NCBI RefSeq assembly: GCF_001618385.1
Contig: NZ_BDCR01000004.1
Span: forward strand, 186,001-250,000
Direction: 5' to 3'
From: Paludibacter jiangxiensis
GTDB taxonomy: Bacteria; Bacteroidota; Bacteroidia; Bacteroidales; Paludibacteraceae
Length of the DNA: 64,000 nucleotides
The position numbers and the translations under genes are program-made. The notes beneath the pieces are model-generated. The model was not told the origin of the DNA and made no database searches. It was given only the letters and a program-made list of their open reading frames with translations. Of this stretch, positions 47,060-56,503 are shown one piece after another (positions within the stretch are counted from its first letter, which is position 1; every line of letters begins with the position of its first letter).

Positions 47060-48013
47060 ATGACCTCAAAAAGAACTATGAGTATTATGAGCAGAAAGCG
47101 AATAACCTTGTTGTTGGTGTTCTGTAATGTGATTGCTGTGAGCACTATTCTTGCTCAATCCTCATTATCAGGGCGGAGTGGCATCTCATTTGGTACAACA
47201 CTCGATCCTCAGAATCAGATTCGTGAATCACAAACACTTGCGAAATCACTGGCAAATTCCAACTCTCCGCAATGGAAAGCCAGAGGAGATCAGAAGAGAT
47301 TCTATCATTTCCCTGAGGCAAATGCAGATGTGCCTTATCGTGTTTGTGTACCATCCAACTGGGATGGTAAGTCAAAATTACCCTTGGTGATGTTTCTACA
47401 TGGCGGATGGAATGACGAGAGTTCATATCTGGATCAGAATGATAAGCAACTGGTGAAACTAGCCGACAAATATGGTTATTTGCTGGTTTCTCCTTTGGGT
47501 TACCATGCCGCCTATGGCAATTCACTATTATTGCCAGCCGTATTTGGTCAGCCGTACGAGGCTGCAAAAATTCTAGCTGCACGTACTGCCACGAAGGATA
47601 GCGCGCAGGTGTTGAGCGAAAAAGATGTTATAAATGTGCTTGAATTGGTATTGAATGAGTATCCGGTCGACCGCAAAGAAATGTTTCTTATCGGTCATTC
47701 GATGGGTAGTGGCGGAACCTGGTATCTGGGTGCAAAATACCACAATTACTGGAAAGCTTTGGCTCCGATGTCCGGCCCGTTTTTGCAAGAGAAGGGTTAT
47801 CCGTGGAATAACATTCGTAGAATGTCCATCTTTATTTCCGAAGGAACAAAGGCAACAGCTTCATTGGCGGGAAGCCGGGCGCTGCGCGATTGGATGAGGG
47901 CACAGGGATTTAATATCGAATATAAAGAAGTGGATGCAGATCATCCGGGTATGGTTCCGCTTATTTTACCGGATGTATTTGACTTTTTAGATCGTTGTCG
48001 GTCGGAGCAATAG
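47060..48013 (+). CDS. CE1-like carbohydrate esterase (probable feruloyl or acetyl esterase)
   Basis: 317 residues from ATG 47060; a TTG-initiated extension to 46934 would place 42 non-signal residues ahead of the signal peptide and is rejected. The signal peptide is ITLLLVFCNVIAVSTILA. The alpha/beta hydrolase core has LPLVMFLHGGWNDESSYL (oxyanion), LIGHSMGSGGTWYLG (S214) and H295 in DADHPGMV. This polyhydroxybutyrate-depolymerase/CE1-like layout includes feruloyl esterases. In this xylan context, release of ferulate or acetate is likely but unproven. Last gene of the locus. Confidence 0.82.
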   Translation: MTSKRTMSIMSRKRITLLLVFCNVIAVSTILAQSSLSGRSGISFGTTLDPQNQIRESQTLAKSLANSNSPQWKARGDQKRFYHFPEANADVPYRVCVPSNWDGKSKLPLVMFLHGGWNDESSYLDQNDKQLVKLADKYGYLLVSPLGYHAAYGNSLLLPAVFGQPYEAAKILAARTATKDSAQVLSEKDVINVLELVLNEYPVDRKEMFLIGHSMGSGGTWYLGAKYHNYWKALAPMSGPFLQEKGYPWNNIRRMSIFISEGTKATASLAGSRALRDWMRAQGFNIEYKEVDADHPGMVPLILPDVFDFLDRCRSEQ

Positions 48014-48181
48014 GATAAAAATAATGATAGTAGTTGGTATAATAGAATTGTTTGCTGAATTATAATGTGCTGACTTTACAACCTAATAATTGACGATTGG
48101 TCTTACTATTACTACTAGCAAAATAGGACAGATTTAGTATGTTTTATTAACTAAAAAGCCAATAGTTTCAAAGGGAATTTG

Positions 48182-48189
48182 TAGCTTTG
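48182..48189 (+). promoter_or_regulatory. -7 element for the restriction-modification operon
   Basis: TAGCTTTG lies 35 bp before the hsdR ATG. No clear -33 element is seen. Confidence 0.45.
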
Positions 48190-48223
48190 AAGGTTGAAAC
48201 GCATATTCTAACGAGACCTTGCT

Positions 48224-50584
48224 ATGGAAAACATTTACAAGAAAGAATTTAGCGAATCGGATATTTGCGATAAATACATCAGCCCGGCTATTGAAAACGC
48301 AGGATGGGATAAGATGACGCAGATCAGACGGGAATTTCCACTAACACCCGGACCGGTTGTAGTGCGGGGAAGCATGTCCATGCGCAACAAGAAAAAGCGG
48401 AAGTTTGCCGACTATGCTTTATTCTGGGAGCCAGGTATTCCGATAGGCGTTGTCGAAGCGAAGGATAACAATCATTCCGTGAGCCATGGTATGCAGCAGG
48501 CGTTGGGATATGCCGAAATCATGGATGTACCCAGTGCTTTTAGTTCCAATGGCGATGGCTTTGCCTCGCACAACAAAACTGCCGCCGAAGGCGAGGATGT
48601 GGAAACCGAATTCGGGATGGATGAATTTCCGTCACCTGAAGTCTTGTGGAGAAGATATAAACAATACCGAAATATTGCTGACGAACAGGAAGATCTTATT
48701 TTACAACCTTACTATCAGGATAATTCCAACAAAGACCCACGGTATTATCAGGTTGAAGCCATTAATCGTACCATTGAAGCGGTGTCACGCGGACAAAAAC
48801 GCCTTCTACTGGTTATGGCAACGGGAACGGGCAAAACCTATACCACCTTTCAAATTATCTGGCGATTGTGGAAGTCGCGCACCGTCAAACGGGTTTTGTT
48901 TCTGGTAGATCGCAACATTCTGGCAGATCAAACCAAGACAAACGACTTCAAGCCTTTTGGCGCGGTAATGACTAAAATAGTGAATCGGAAAATTGATCCA
49001 TCCTATGAAATATATCTTGGGCTTTATCAAGCCATTACCGGGAATAACGAGGATGATAAGATTTTTAAAAATGTATCGCGAGACTTCTTTGATCTGATTG
49101 TAATTGATGAGTGTCATAGAGGAAGTGCTGCCGATGATGCTGCCTGGCATGAGATACTGGACTATTTCGATCGTGCCATTCAGCTCGGACTTACGGCTAC
49201 ACCCAAAGAAACAAAATACGTATCCAATATCACCTATTTTGGTGAATCAGTATATACTTACAGCCTAAAGCAAGGCATTGCCGATGGTTTTCTGGCGCCA
49301 TACAAAGTGATCCGCATTGACATCGACAAAGATGTCAATGGATGGACACCCCCTCCGGGTATGAAGGATGATTTAGGGAACGAACTGGAAGCTCGGGAGT
49401 ACAACCAGTTGGATATGGATCGCATTTTGGTACTGAACCAACGTACCAAGCTCGTTGCCAATCGAGTTATGCAGTTCCTAAAAGCAACTGATCCATTTGC
49501 TAAAACCATTATTTTTTGCGAAGATATTGACCATGCCGAACGCATGCGCAAAGCCATTGTCAATGCGGCAGGAAAATTGGCCACCGATAACCCACGTTAT
49601 GTGATGCGTATCACTGGAGACAGCGTGGAAGGTAAGGCGGAATTAGAGAACTTTGTTTTTACCGAGAGTAAGTTTCCGGTAATAGCGACTACTTCCGAAT
49701 TGATGACGACCGGGGTAGATGCAAAAATGTGTAAGCTTATTGTGCTGGACAAAACCATACGCTCTATGACTACGTTCAAGCAGATTATCGGACGGGGTAC
49801 CCGCATTGAAGAAGATTACGGCAAAATGTTTTTTACCATCATGGATTTTAAGCGGGCTACCGAATTGTTTCATGATCCTGATTTTGATGGTGATCCGGTT
49901 GTGATATACGAACCGGGCGAGGGTGACAATCCGGTTCCGCCTGATCCTCCTGCTGGCGATGGAGATGATGATGACGACGACACAGATGGAGGCGACGACA
50001 CTACTACCGTGCGGAAATATTATGTCAGAGGAGTCGAGGTAAATATACTCAACGAGAGGGTGGAGTATTATGGAGAAAACGGACAGTTGATCACTGAATC
50101 ATATAAAGATTATTCCCGCAACCAGTTACATGAAGAATATGCTACACTTGATGATTTTTTACGAAGCTGGAACAATGCCGATAAGAAAAAAGTCATCATA
50201 GAACGACTGGAAGAGCATGGAATTATACTGGAAAATTTAGCTGAAGAAGTCGGTAAAGACTATGGCGATTTTGACCTGATCTGTCACATTGCTTTTGACC
50301 AGCCGCCACTTACACGCCGAGAACGAGCCGAGAATGTCAAAAAACGCAATTACTTTACTAAATACGGAGGACAGGCACGAGAAATACTGGAGGGTTTATT
50401 GGAAAACTATGCCAATAAAGGAATTGTATCAATCGAAGATCGGAAGATACTGAAGCAAAATCCTTTCAAACAAATAGGTACCCCAAAGGAAATTATAAAC
50501 GAAGCATTTGGCGGATTGCACAACTATGAACAGGCACTCCGTGAACTGGAAAACGAAATATATAATCATAATAAATTAGCATGA
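48224..50584 (+). CDS. hsdR: Type I restriction endonuclease subunit R
   Basis: 786 residues. The N-terminal nuclease has D63 and E78-x-K80 (FADYALF..VVEAKDN). The motor has Walker A ATGTGKTYTTF (about 199-209), DECHRGS (about 295-301), LGLTATPK, and helicase motif VI-like FKQIIGRGTRIEE. An acidic linker (GDGDDDDDDTDGGDD, about 576-590) precedes the EcoEI-type C-terminal domain (about 600-786) that docks on the methylase. Length and layout fit the EcoAI/EcoEI (type IB) group. hsdM overlaps by 4 bp (ATGA). Confidence 0.95.
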   Translation: MENIYKKEFSESDICDKYISPAIENAGWDKMTQIRREFPLTPGPVVVRGSMSMRNKKKRKFADYALFWEPGIPIGVVEAKDNNHSVSHGMQQALGYAEIMDVPSAFSSNGDGFASHNKTAAEGEDVETEFGMDEFPSPEVLWRRYKQYRNIADEQEDLILQPYYQDNSNKDPRYYQVEAINRTIEAVSRGQKRLLLVMATGTGKTYTTFQIIWRLWKSRTVKRVLFLVDRNILADQTKTNDFKPFGAVMTKIVNRKIDPSYEIYLGLYQAITGNNEDDKIFKNVSRDFFDLIVIDECHRGSAADDAAWHEILDYFDRAIQLGLTATPKETKYVSNITYFGESVYTYSLKQGIADGFLAPYKVIRIDIDKDVNGWTPPPGMKDDLGNELEAREYNQLDMDRILVLNQRTKLVANRVMQFLKATDPFAKTIIFCEDIDHAERMRKAIVNAAGKLATDNPRYVMRITGDSVEGKAELENFVFTESKFPVIATTSELMTTGVDAKMCKLIVLDKTIRSMTTFKQIIGRGTRIEEDYGKMFFTIMDFKRATELFHDPDFDGDPVVIYEPGEGDNPVPPDPPAGDGDDDDDDTDGGDDTTTVRKYYVRGVEVNILNERVEYYGENGQLITESYKDYSRNQLHEEYATLDDFLRSWNNADKKKVIIERLEEHGIILENLAEEVGKDYGDFDLICHIAFDQPPLTRRERAENVKKRNYFTKYGGQAREILEGLLENYANKGIVSIEDRKILKQNPFKQIGTPKEIINEAFGGLHNYEQALRELENEIYNHNKLA

Positions 50585-52047
50585 GCAATGTATCAGGCAT
50601 TATAAAATCCATTCAGGATATAATGCGCAAAGATGTGGGAGTTGATGGCGATGCACAGCGCATCAGCCAATTGGTTTGGATGTTGTTTTTAAAGATATTC
50701 GACGACCACGAAGAAGAGCTGGAACTGACAGAAGATAGTTATAAATCGCCATTACCCGCACATCTGCGCTGGCGGAACTGGGCTAAAGATCCGGAGGGTA
50801 TAACCGGAGATGAATTGCTTGATTTTGTAAACCTACAACTCTTCCCGAGTTTGAAAGATAAGCTGAACCTGCAAAATAAACGTGCTCAGGTCATACACAG
50901 CATGTTCGAAGATGCATACAACTACATGAAGTCGGGTACCTTGCTGCGTCAGGTGATCAATAAAATCTGCGAAATTGATTTTAATACCAAAAACGACCGC
51001 CATACCTTTGGAACCATTTACGAGCAAATACTAAAGGACCTGCAAAGTGCCGGAAATGCCGGAGAGTTTTATACGCCCCGTGCAGTCACCACTTTTATTG
51101 TCGACCGCGTAGATCCGAAACTGGAGGAAATTGTCTTCGACCCGGCCTGTGGTACCGGAGGATTCCTGAGCAATGTGATTGAATACAAACGGGAGCACTA
51201 TGTACAAAGTACCGAAGAGGAAGAAGTCCTGCAAAACAGCATCCGGGGTGTAGAGAAAAAAGCCCTGCCTCATATGTTGTGTACCACCAATATGATTCTG
51301 CACGGCATTGAAACACCCGTACATATCCGACACGACAATACCCTGAGCCGTCCGCTGGTGGACTACACACCCAAAGATCGGGTACATGTAATTGTTACCA
51401 ATCCGCCTTTTGGGGGAATGGAAGAAGACGGCATCGAAAACAATTTTCCATCGTCCTATCGTACCCGTGAAACAGCTGATCTGTTTATGACCCTGATCAT
51501 TCACCTGCTAAAAGAGAACGGACGTGCCGCCGTGGTATTGCCGGACGGATTTCTGTTTGGCGAAGGAATCAAAACCCGTATCAAGGAAAAACTGATGGAC
51601 GAATGCAACCTGCATACCATTGTGCGACTGCCTAATGGCGTGTTTAATCCCTATACCGGTATCCGCACCAATATACTCTTCTTTACCAAAGGAACGAAAA
51701 CCGAACAGGTGTGGTATTACGAGCATCCGTACCCCGATGGCGTAAAGAGTTACAACAAAAGCAAACCCATGCGTTTCGAAGAGTTTGCTACCGAAATTGC
51801 CTGGTGGGGGAGCGAAGCTGATGGATTTGCGGCACGGGTGGAAAACGAACAAGCCTGGAAAGTAAGCATAGAAGATATTAAAGCCAGTAACTACAATCTG
51901 GATATTAAAAACCCACATGTAAGCGAACAGATCAATCACGACCCCGAAAAGCTGCTGCTGAAATATCAGGTGCAACAAACCCGTATTAGTGACTTGCGCG
52001 ATAAATTAAAAGCCATCATCAGCGTGGCATTGAATGAAGCTAACTAA
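50581..52047 (+). CDS. hsdM: Type I DNA methyltransferase subunit M (N6-adenine)
   Basis: 488 residues. A helical HsdM N-terminal domain (about 1-130) precedes the Rossmann domain, with GEFYTPRAVTTFIVD, motif I FDPACGTGGFLSN (about 186-198) and motif IV TNPPFGG (about 272-278). C-terminal residues fit contacts to the specificity subunit. With HsdS it methylates adenines in the recognition sequence; with HsdR it forms the restriction complex. It starts within the hsdR stop codon and ends over the hsdS start region. Confidence 0.96.
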   Translation: MSNVSGIIKSIQDIMRKDVGVDGDAQRISQLVWMLFLKIFDDHEEELELTEDSYKSPLPAHLRWRNWAKDPEGITGDELLDFVNLQLFPSLKDKLNLQNKRAQVIHSMFEDAYNYMKSGTLLRQVINKICEIDFNTKNDRHTFGTIYEQILKDLQSAGNAGEFYTPRAVTTFIVDRVDPKLEEIVFDPACGTGGFLSNVIEYKREHYVQSTEEEEVLQNSIRGVEKKALPHMLCTTNMILHGIETPVHIRHDNTLSRPLVDYTPKDRVHVIVTNPPFGGMEEDGIENNFPSSYRTRETADLFMTLIIHLLKENGRAAVVLPDGFLFGEGIKTRIKEKLMDECNLHTIVRLPNGVFNPYTGIRTNILFFTKGTKTEQVWYYEHPYPDGVKSYNKSKPMRFEEFATEIAWWGSEADGFAARVENEQAWKVSIEDIKASNYNLDIKNPHVSEQINHDPEKLLLKYQVQQTRISDLRDKLKAIISVALNEAN

Positions 52048-52063
52048 TTCAGAGAGAAAGAAA

Positions 52064-53800
52064 ATGAATAATATATTATTAGATTCACTTCCTATCTGGA
52101 TAACCGCACAGGCACAAAAAACCAGTAACCGGGGCATTAGTGCCTCCAACCTGCAATTGCTGGGAATACAGAAACTGCGGGAGCTAATTTTGGAACTGGC
52201 AGTTCGTGGAAAACTGGTACCACAAGACCCGAATGATGAGCCGGCAAGTGAGTTGTTAAAAAGAATAAAAGCAGAATATAAGCATCTTTCCAAAGAAGGA
52301 AAAATAAAAAAATCAAAAGCATTACCGAATATCTCGGAAGATGAATTTCCATATGACCTCCCTAAAGGCTGGGAATATGTTCGACTAAATGATCTGGGCG
52401 AATGGGGAGCAGGTGCTACTCCAAACAGAGGAAATAGTGAATACTATGGGGGCAATATCCCTTGGTTCAAGTCTGGCGAACTTGTTGGTGATTATATATC
52501 AGAATCAGAAGAATTTGTTACTGAGCTAGCCCTAACAAAGTCATCGCTCAGATATAACAAAGCTGGAGATGTTCTTATTGCGATGTATGGTGCGACGATA
52601 GGAAAAACATCAATTTTAAAAATCCCGGCTACAACAAATCAAGCAGTCTGTGCATGTACTCCGTTTTCGGATATTTACAATGTTTTTCTTCTTACACTAC
52701 TCAAAGCTTATAAAAATAGATTTATTAGCATGGGTGCTGGAGGAGCACAGCCCAATATCTCAAGAGAAAAAATTATTGCAACTGTTATTGCTCTTCCCCC
52801 TCTCGCCGAACAACACCGCATTGTAGCCAAAGTAGATGAATTAATGGCTTTGTGTGACGAACTGGAGAAAGAACAAACCAATAGCAATTCGGCTCACGAA
52901 ACATTGGTGGAAGTGCTACTCAGTACACTTACTGATGCTAAAAATTCTGATGGTTTTAAGTCAGCATGGCAGCGCATAGCCCGTTGTTTCGATACGCTGT
53001 TTATTACCGAACACAGCATAGATAAACTTAAACAAACTATTCTGCAACTGGCCGTAATGGGCAAACTTGTACCTCAGAACCCAAACGACAAACCCGCCAG
53101 CGAACTGCTGAAAAAGATAGCTGCCGAAAAAGCCAGATTAGTAAAAGAGGGAAAAATAAAAAAACAGGCTGCTTTGCCGGAATTTACGGAGGAGGAAAAA
53201 CCTTTTGAACTGCCGACGGGGTGGGAATGGGTGAGATTAAGTCAAATTGGAGAGTTAGCACGTGGTAAATCAAAACACAGACCCAGAAATGATAATTCTT
53301 TGTATCAAAATGGTATATATCCAATGATACAAACTGGAGACGTCGCAAAAGCAGATAAATTTATTGGTACGTATACAGCTCTTTATAATGAAAAGGGATT
53401 AAATCAAAGTAGGTTGTGGCCTAAAGGGACTATGTGTATAACTATAGCTGCAAATATAGCAGATACGAGTATTCTTGGTTTTGATGCTTGTTTTCCAGAT
53501 AGTATTGTTGGACTAATTGTATCAAACGAGATTGGAGATGCAAGATATTTTGACTATTTCATAAGAACAGCAAAAAATAGATTAACTGATTATGCACCTT
53601 CAACGGCTCAGAAAAACATCAATCTTGGTATACTAGAATCAGTTCAAATTCCCTTACCTCCTCTTAATGAGTTGAATCAGATTGTATTTAAAGTAGATGA
53701 ATTGTTTGCTTTGTGTGATAGCCTGAAAGACGGAATAAAGAAAGCGCAGGAGATACAGAATTTACTGGCTGAGGAGATAGTGAAGAAAGTGGTAAAATAG
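52064..53800 (+). CDS. hsdS: Type I restriction specificity subunit S
   Basis: 578 residues from ATG 52064; ATG 52034 within hsdM is an alternative start. Two target-recognition domains (about 105-260 and 380-540) are separated by coiled-coil conserved regions (VAKVDELMALCDELE and VFKVDELFALCDSLK). A segment of about 45 residues occurs twice (ILELAVRGKLVPQ near 42 and ILQLAVMGKLVPQ near 325), giving the internal pseudo-symmetry of S subunits. The recognition sequence would be bipartite; its bases cannot be read from the protein. Confidence 0.95.
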   Translation: MNNILLDSLPIWITAQAQKTSNRGISASNLQLLGIQKLRELILELAVRGKLVPQDPNDEPASELLKRIKAEYKHLSKEGKIKKSKALPNISEDEFPYDLPKGWEYVRLNDLGEWGAGATPNRGNSEYYGGNIPWFKSGELVGDYISESEEFVTELALTKSSLRYNKAGDVLIAMYGATIGKTSILKIPATTNQAVCACTPFSDIYNVFLLTLLKAYKNRFISMGAGGAQPNISREKIIATVIALPPLAEQHRIVAKVDELMALCDELEKEQTNSNSAHETLVEVLLSTLTDAKNSDGFKSAWQRIARCFDTLFITEHSIDKLKQTILQLAVMGKLVPQNPNDKPASELLKKIAAEKARLVKEGKIKKQAALPEFTEEEKPFELPTGWEWVRLSQIGELARGKSKHRPRNDNSLYQNGIYPMIQTGDVAKADKFIGTYTALYNEKGLNQSRLWPKGTMCITIAANIADTSILGFDACFPDSIVGLIVSNEIGDARYFDYFIRTAKNRLTDYAPSTAQKNINLGILESVQIPLPPLNELNQIVFKVDELFALCDSLKDGIKKAQEIQNLLAEEIVKKVVK

Positions 53801-53820
53801 GATAATCCCCCATTTAAAGT

Positions 53821-55695
53821 ATGAGAATAAAACATTTGTATATCAGTAAATACAAAAATCTAAAAAGATTTTCGTTAGACTTTGAAAATGAAAGTTTTAT
53901 TGATGTATTTGTTGGTAAGAATGGTTCTGGAAAATCGAATATGTTTGAAGCATTAATTGAAATATTCAGACATTTATATGAGAATGACTATCAGATAAAA
54001 TTTGATTACCAACTAAAATATAGTATAGATGACAATACTTATTTTGTAAGCTGGGACTGGGAAAAAGAATTATGGTTAGATGAAACCAATAATGAAATAA
54101 AGAAAATAACTGTTGATAAACTCCCCGATAACATTCTAATATACTACTCGGGGCATAATACCAAAGTAGATCAGCTTATAAGTCAATATGAAGATAAGTT
54201 TCGGAAGGGGTTATTAGGAGCAAACGAAGGTGATTTGCGTAAATTTATCGGCATTGGAAATGAATATAAGTCATTATTACTAACCATTCTTCTTTTGCTG
54301 CCTGAACATAGTAAAGCAAAAAAGTATATCCTCGAAAAACTCGGAATTAAAAACTTAAGCCATGAATTTAAGCTCGTATTTCAACGTCCTGAATATGCGA
54401 AAAAAGCCGGATATGATATTGATCAATTTGAACCAACAACAAGATTTTGGAAAGTTGCAGGAATAACAAAAATCTTCATGGATAGAATCTATGAAGTAAA
54501 AAAAGGTGATTCGAAAGGAAAGGTTAGAGATGAGGGTTATTTTAGAAATGGGGGATACAATGATAACTACATCCTCTACTACGATGTAGTTGACTTTCAA
54601 AAAAAGTTTGAAGATCTATCACCTCAAGCGCTATTCAGAAGCTTCGATAATTTGAAAACATTAGGAATACTGAATGATATATCAATCGAAATAACTCTCC
54701 ATGATAATTCGACAATAGATGTCAATCAGTTTAGTGATGGGCAATTTCAATCGATCTATATTTATTCGATAGTAGAATTATTTAAAGACAGAACTTGTGT
54801 AACCCTATTAGATGAACCTGACTCGTTTCTTCATCCAGAGTGGCAATATGGTTTTCTGACGCAAATTGAAGATATTACAGCAGAATCAAGTGCATGCAAT
54901 CACATATTAATGACTAGCCATAGTGCTATCACACTTATACCTCACGCTAAAGATAATATCAATCTTATAGTAAGCCAAAGTGGAGTAATTCAGAAACGAT
55001 CTGTAAATAAAGCTTATGCAATTCAACAATTATCATCTGACATTCTTAGATATAGAGAAAATGAGCAGATATTAAGTTTACTTCATAAGGTTAAACTTAA
55101 GAAACAACCTATAATATTTACAGAAGGGAGTACAGATCCAGAAATAATAAAAACTGCTTGGGGAAAACTTTATGATAAACCGATGCCATTTTCTGTAATA
55201 TATGCATTTAATTGTAATTATCTTAGGTTGTTAATTCAGGATGAAAGGATTTTAAATGAAATAAACGGAAAACCAATATTTGGATTATTTGATTTTGATA
55301 AAGCATATAATGAATGGAACTATATAAAAGAAGATAGTGTCATTGAAAATAATCCGTTAAAAGGGCTTGCAAAAAAAATCAAAGATAAAAACAGTTTTGC
55401 TCTAATGTTGCCTATACCCAATAACCCAACAGTACAAAAACAAGTTATCAAAAAGCTAGAGCCTATAGAAACATATAAAGACGAATCTGAAATGGAAATT
55501 GAACATCTGTTTTATAGTGATGAAAACACCCATTCTTATTTTACTGAAGAAGCTATTAAAGGAGGTGGTACAATTGTAAAATTCAGGGACAACAAAAAAA
55601 CTGAATTTGCTCAAGAAATTGTTCCTTCAATTGATAAGGAGCATTTTGAAGTATTCAGACCTATGTTTGAATTGATTATGAGCAAAATAAGTTGA
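53821..55695 (+). CDS. AAA/ABC-type ATPase fused to a TOPRIM-like domain (OLD-like)
   Basis: 624 residues. The N-terminal SMC/RecF-like ATPase has MRIKHLYISKYKNLKRFS, Walker A GKNGSGKSN (about 33-41), signature-like FSDGQFQS (about 304-311), Walker B LLDEPDSFLHPEW (about 328-340) and the H-loop MTSHS (about 361-365). The C-terminal ~190 residues have FTEGSTDPEI and FGLFDFDKAY, the Glu and Asp-x-Asp of a TOPRIM nuclease domain. Single-chain ATPase-TOPRIM proteins are anti-phage effectors in OLD and Gabija-type systems. The UvrD partner of Gabija is absent. It starts 20 bp after hsdS. Confidence 0.82.
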   Translation: MRIKHLYISKYKNLKRFSLDFENESFIDVFVGKNGSGKSNMFEALIEIFRHLYENDYQIKFDYQLKYSIDDNTYFVSWDWEKELWLDETNNEIKKITVDKLPDNILIYYSGHNTKVDQLISQYEDKFRKGLLGANEGDLRKFIGIGNEYKSLLLTILLLLPEHSKAKKYILEKLGIKNLSHEFKLVFQRPEYAKKAGYDIDQFEPTTRFWKVAGITKIFMDRIYEVKKGDSKGKVRDEGYFRNGGYNDNYILYYDVVDFQKKFEDLSPQALFRSFDNLKTLGILNDISIEITLHDNSTIDVNQFSDGQFQSIYIYSIVELFKDRTCVTLLDEPDSFLHPEWQYGFLTQIEDITAESSACNHILMTSHSAITLIPHAKDNINLIVSQSGVIQKRSVNKAYAIQQLSSDILRYRENEQILSLLHKVKLKKQPIIFTEGSTDPEIIKTAWGKLYDKPMPFSVIYAFNCNYLRLLIQDERILNEINGKPIFGLFDFDKAYNEWNYIKEDSVIENNPLKGLAKKIKDKNSFALMLPIPNNPTVQKQVIKKLEPIETYKDESEMEIEHLFYSDENTHSYFTEEAIKGGGTIVKFRDNKKTEFAQEIVPSIDKEHFEVFRPMFELIMSKIS

Positions 55696-55738
55696 TCGCA
55701 AAAAAGGAAAATCTATATAAGTTTTAGACTAATACATC

Positions 55739-56503
55739 ATGAAAAACCAACTATTCTTCGGCCAACCAACCTCATTAGATTATGATTTAGAGCTGGACAT
55801 GTTTTCGGGTATTAAGATAAACTCCAACCGTACCTCCAGTGTGCCATTGGTAGAGTTTTGGAAAGAGACGGATAAAAGATTGGAAAAATTATTAGCCAGG
55901 ATTGATAATGGCTTGTTGGGGCAGAATATTTCGATTTGTTTTGAATATCCCACCAAACCAAAACTCGGCAAAGGTAAGGCATCGATGACAGACTTGATGC
56001 TAATTGCAAACGGTTGTAAAATTGCCATTGAAGCCAAGTTTACAGAATATCATAAAGCAAAGAACACGGAAACAATTACACATTGGTTGAAAGCAGGCGA
56101 CAATCCAGAGAATAGAGAAAAAGTATTAACTTCCTGGAAAAGCATGATAGATGGTTTTGTGAAAGAGCCTCTAACTGAATCAATTCATGAACTGGAATAT
56201 CAGTTTTTTCATCGTACGGCTTCTGCTTGTTTCAATACCGAAAAAGCAAATGTAGTTTATCAGGTATTCTATGACGATGAGACATTTGAGGATTCGAAGA
56301 AATACATCAGCAAATTACAGAAAATGGTTGAGCAAATTAAGCCCAATGATAAACTGAAATATTTTGTATGGAAAATAGAAACAGAGCAGTTGATTGATAA
56401 CAGCGAGAAAGATCCTTTTGGATATATGAAGCAAAAAGCAGCTTACCGGTTTTTGAAGGATGAAATTGTGGAGATAAAATCACTTCATAGCAACAATGCT
56501 TGA
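55739..56503 (+). CDS. PD-(D/E)XK nuclease-like protein of unknown family
   Basis: 254 residues. The D85 (MTDLMLIANG) - E98-A-K100 (IAIEAKFTEY) arrangement is the D..ExK core of PD-(D/E)XK nucleases. The segment before it (LLGQNISICFEYPTKPKLG) could supply the first helix and strand. The rest is alpha/beta without a family I recognise. No signal peptide. It lies 43 bp after the ATPase-TOPRIM gene and overlaps the next gene by 8 bp, so the three probably work together. Confidence 0.65.
   Translation: MKNQLFFGQPTSLDYDLELDMFSGIKINSNRTSSVPLVEFWKETDKRLEKLLARIDNGLLGQNISICFEYPTKPKLGKGKASMTDLMLIANGCKIAIEAKFTEYHKAKNTETITHWLKAGDNPENREKVLTSWKSMIDGFVKEPLTESIHELEYQFFHRTASACFNTEKANVVYQVFYDDETFEDSKKYISKLQKMVEQIKPNDKLKYFVWKIETEQLIDNSEKDPFGYMKQKAAYRFLKDEIVEIKSLHSNNA

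Noticed and set aside
53821-55695. Assignment of the ATPase-TOPRIM gene as Gabija GajA
   Set aside because: No UvrD-like GajB follows, and the gene is followed by two other overlapping genes, so only an OLD-like label is justified.
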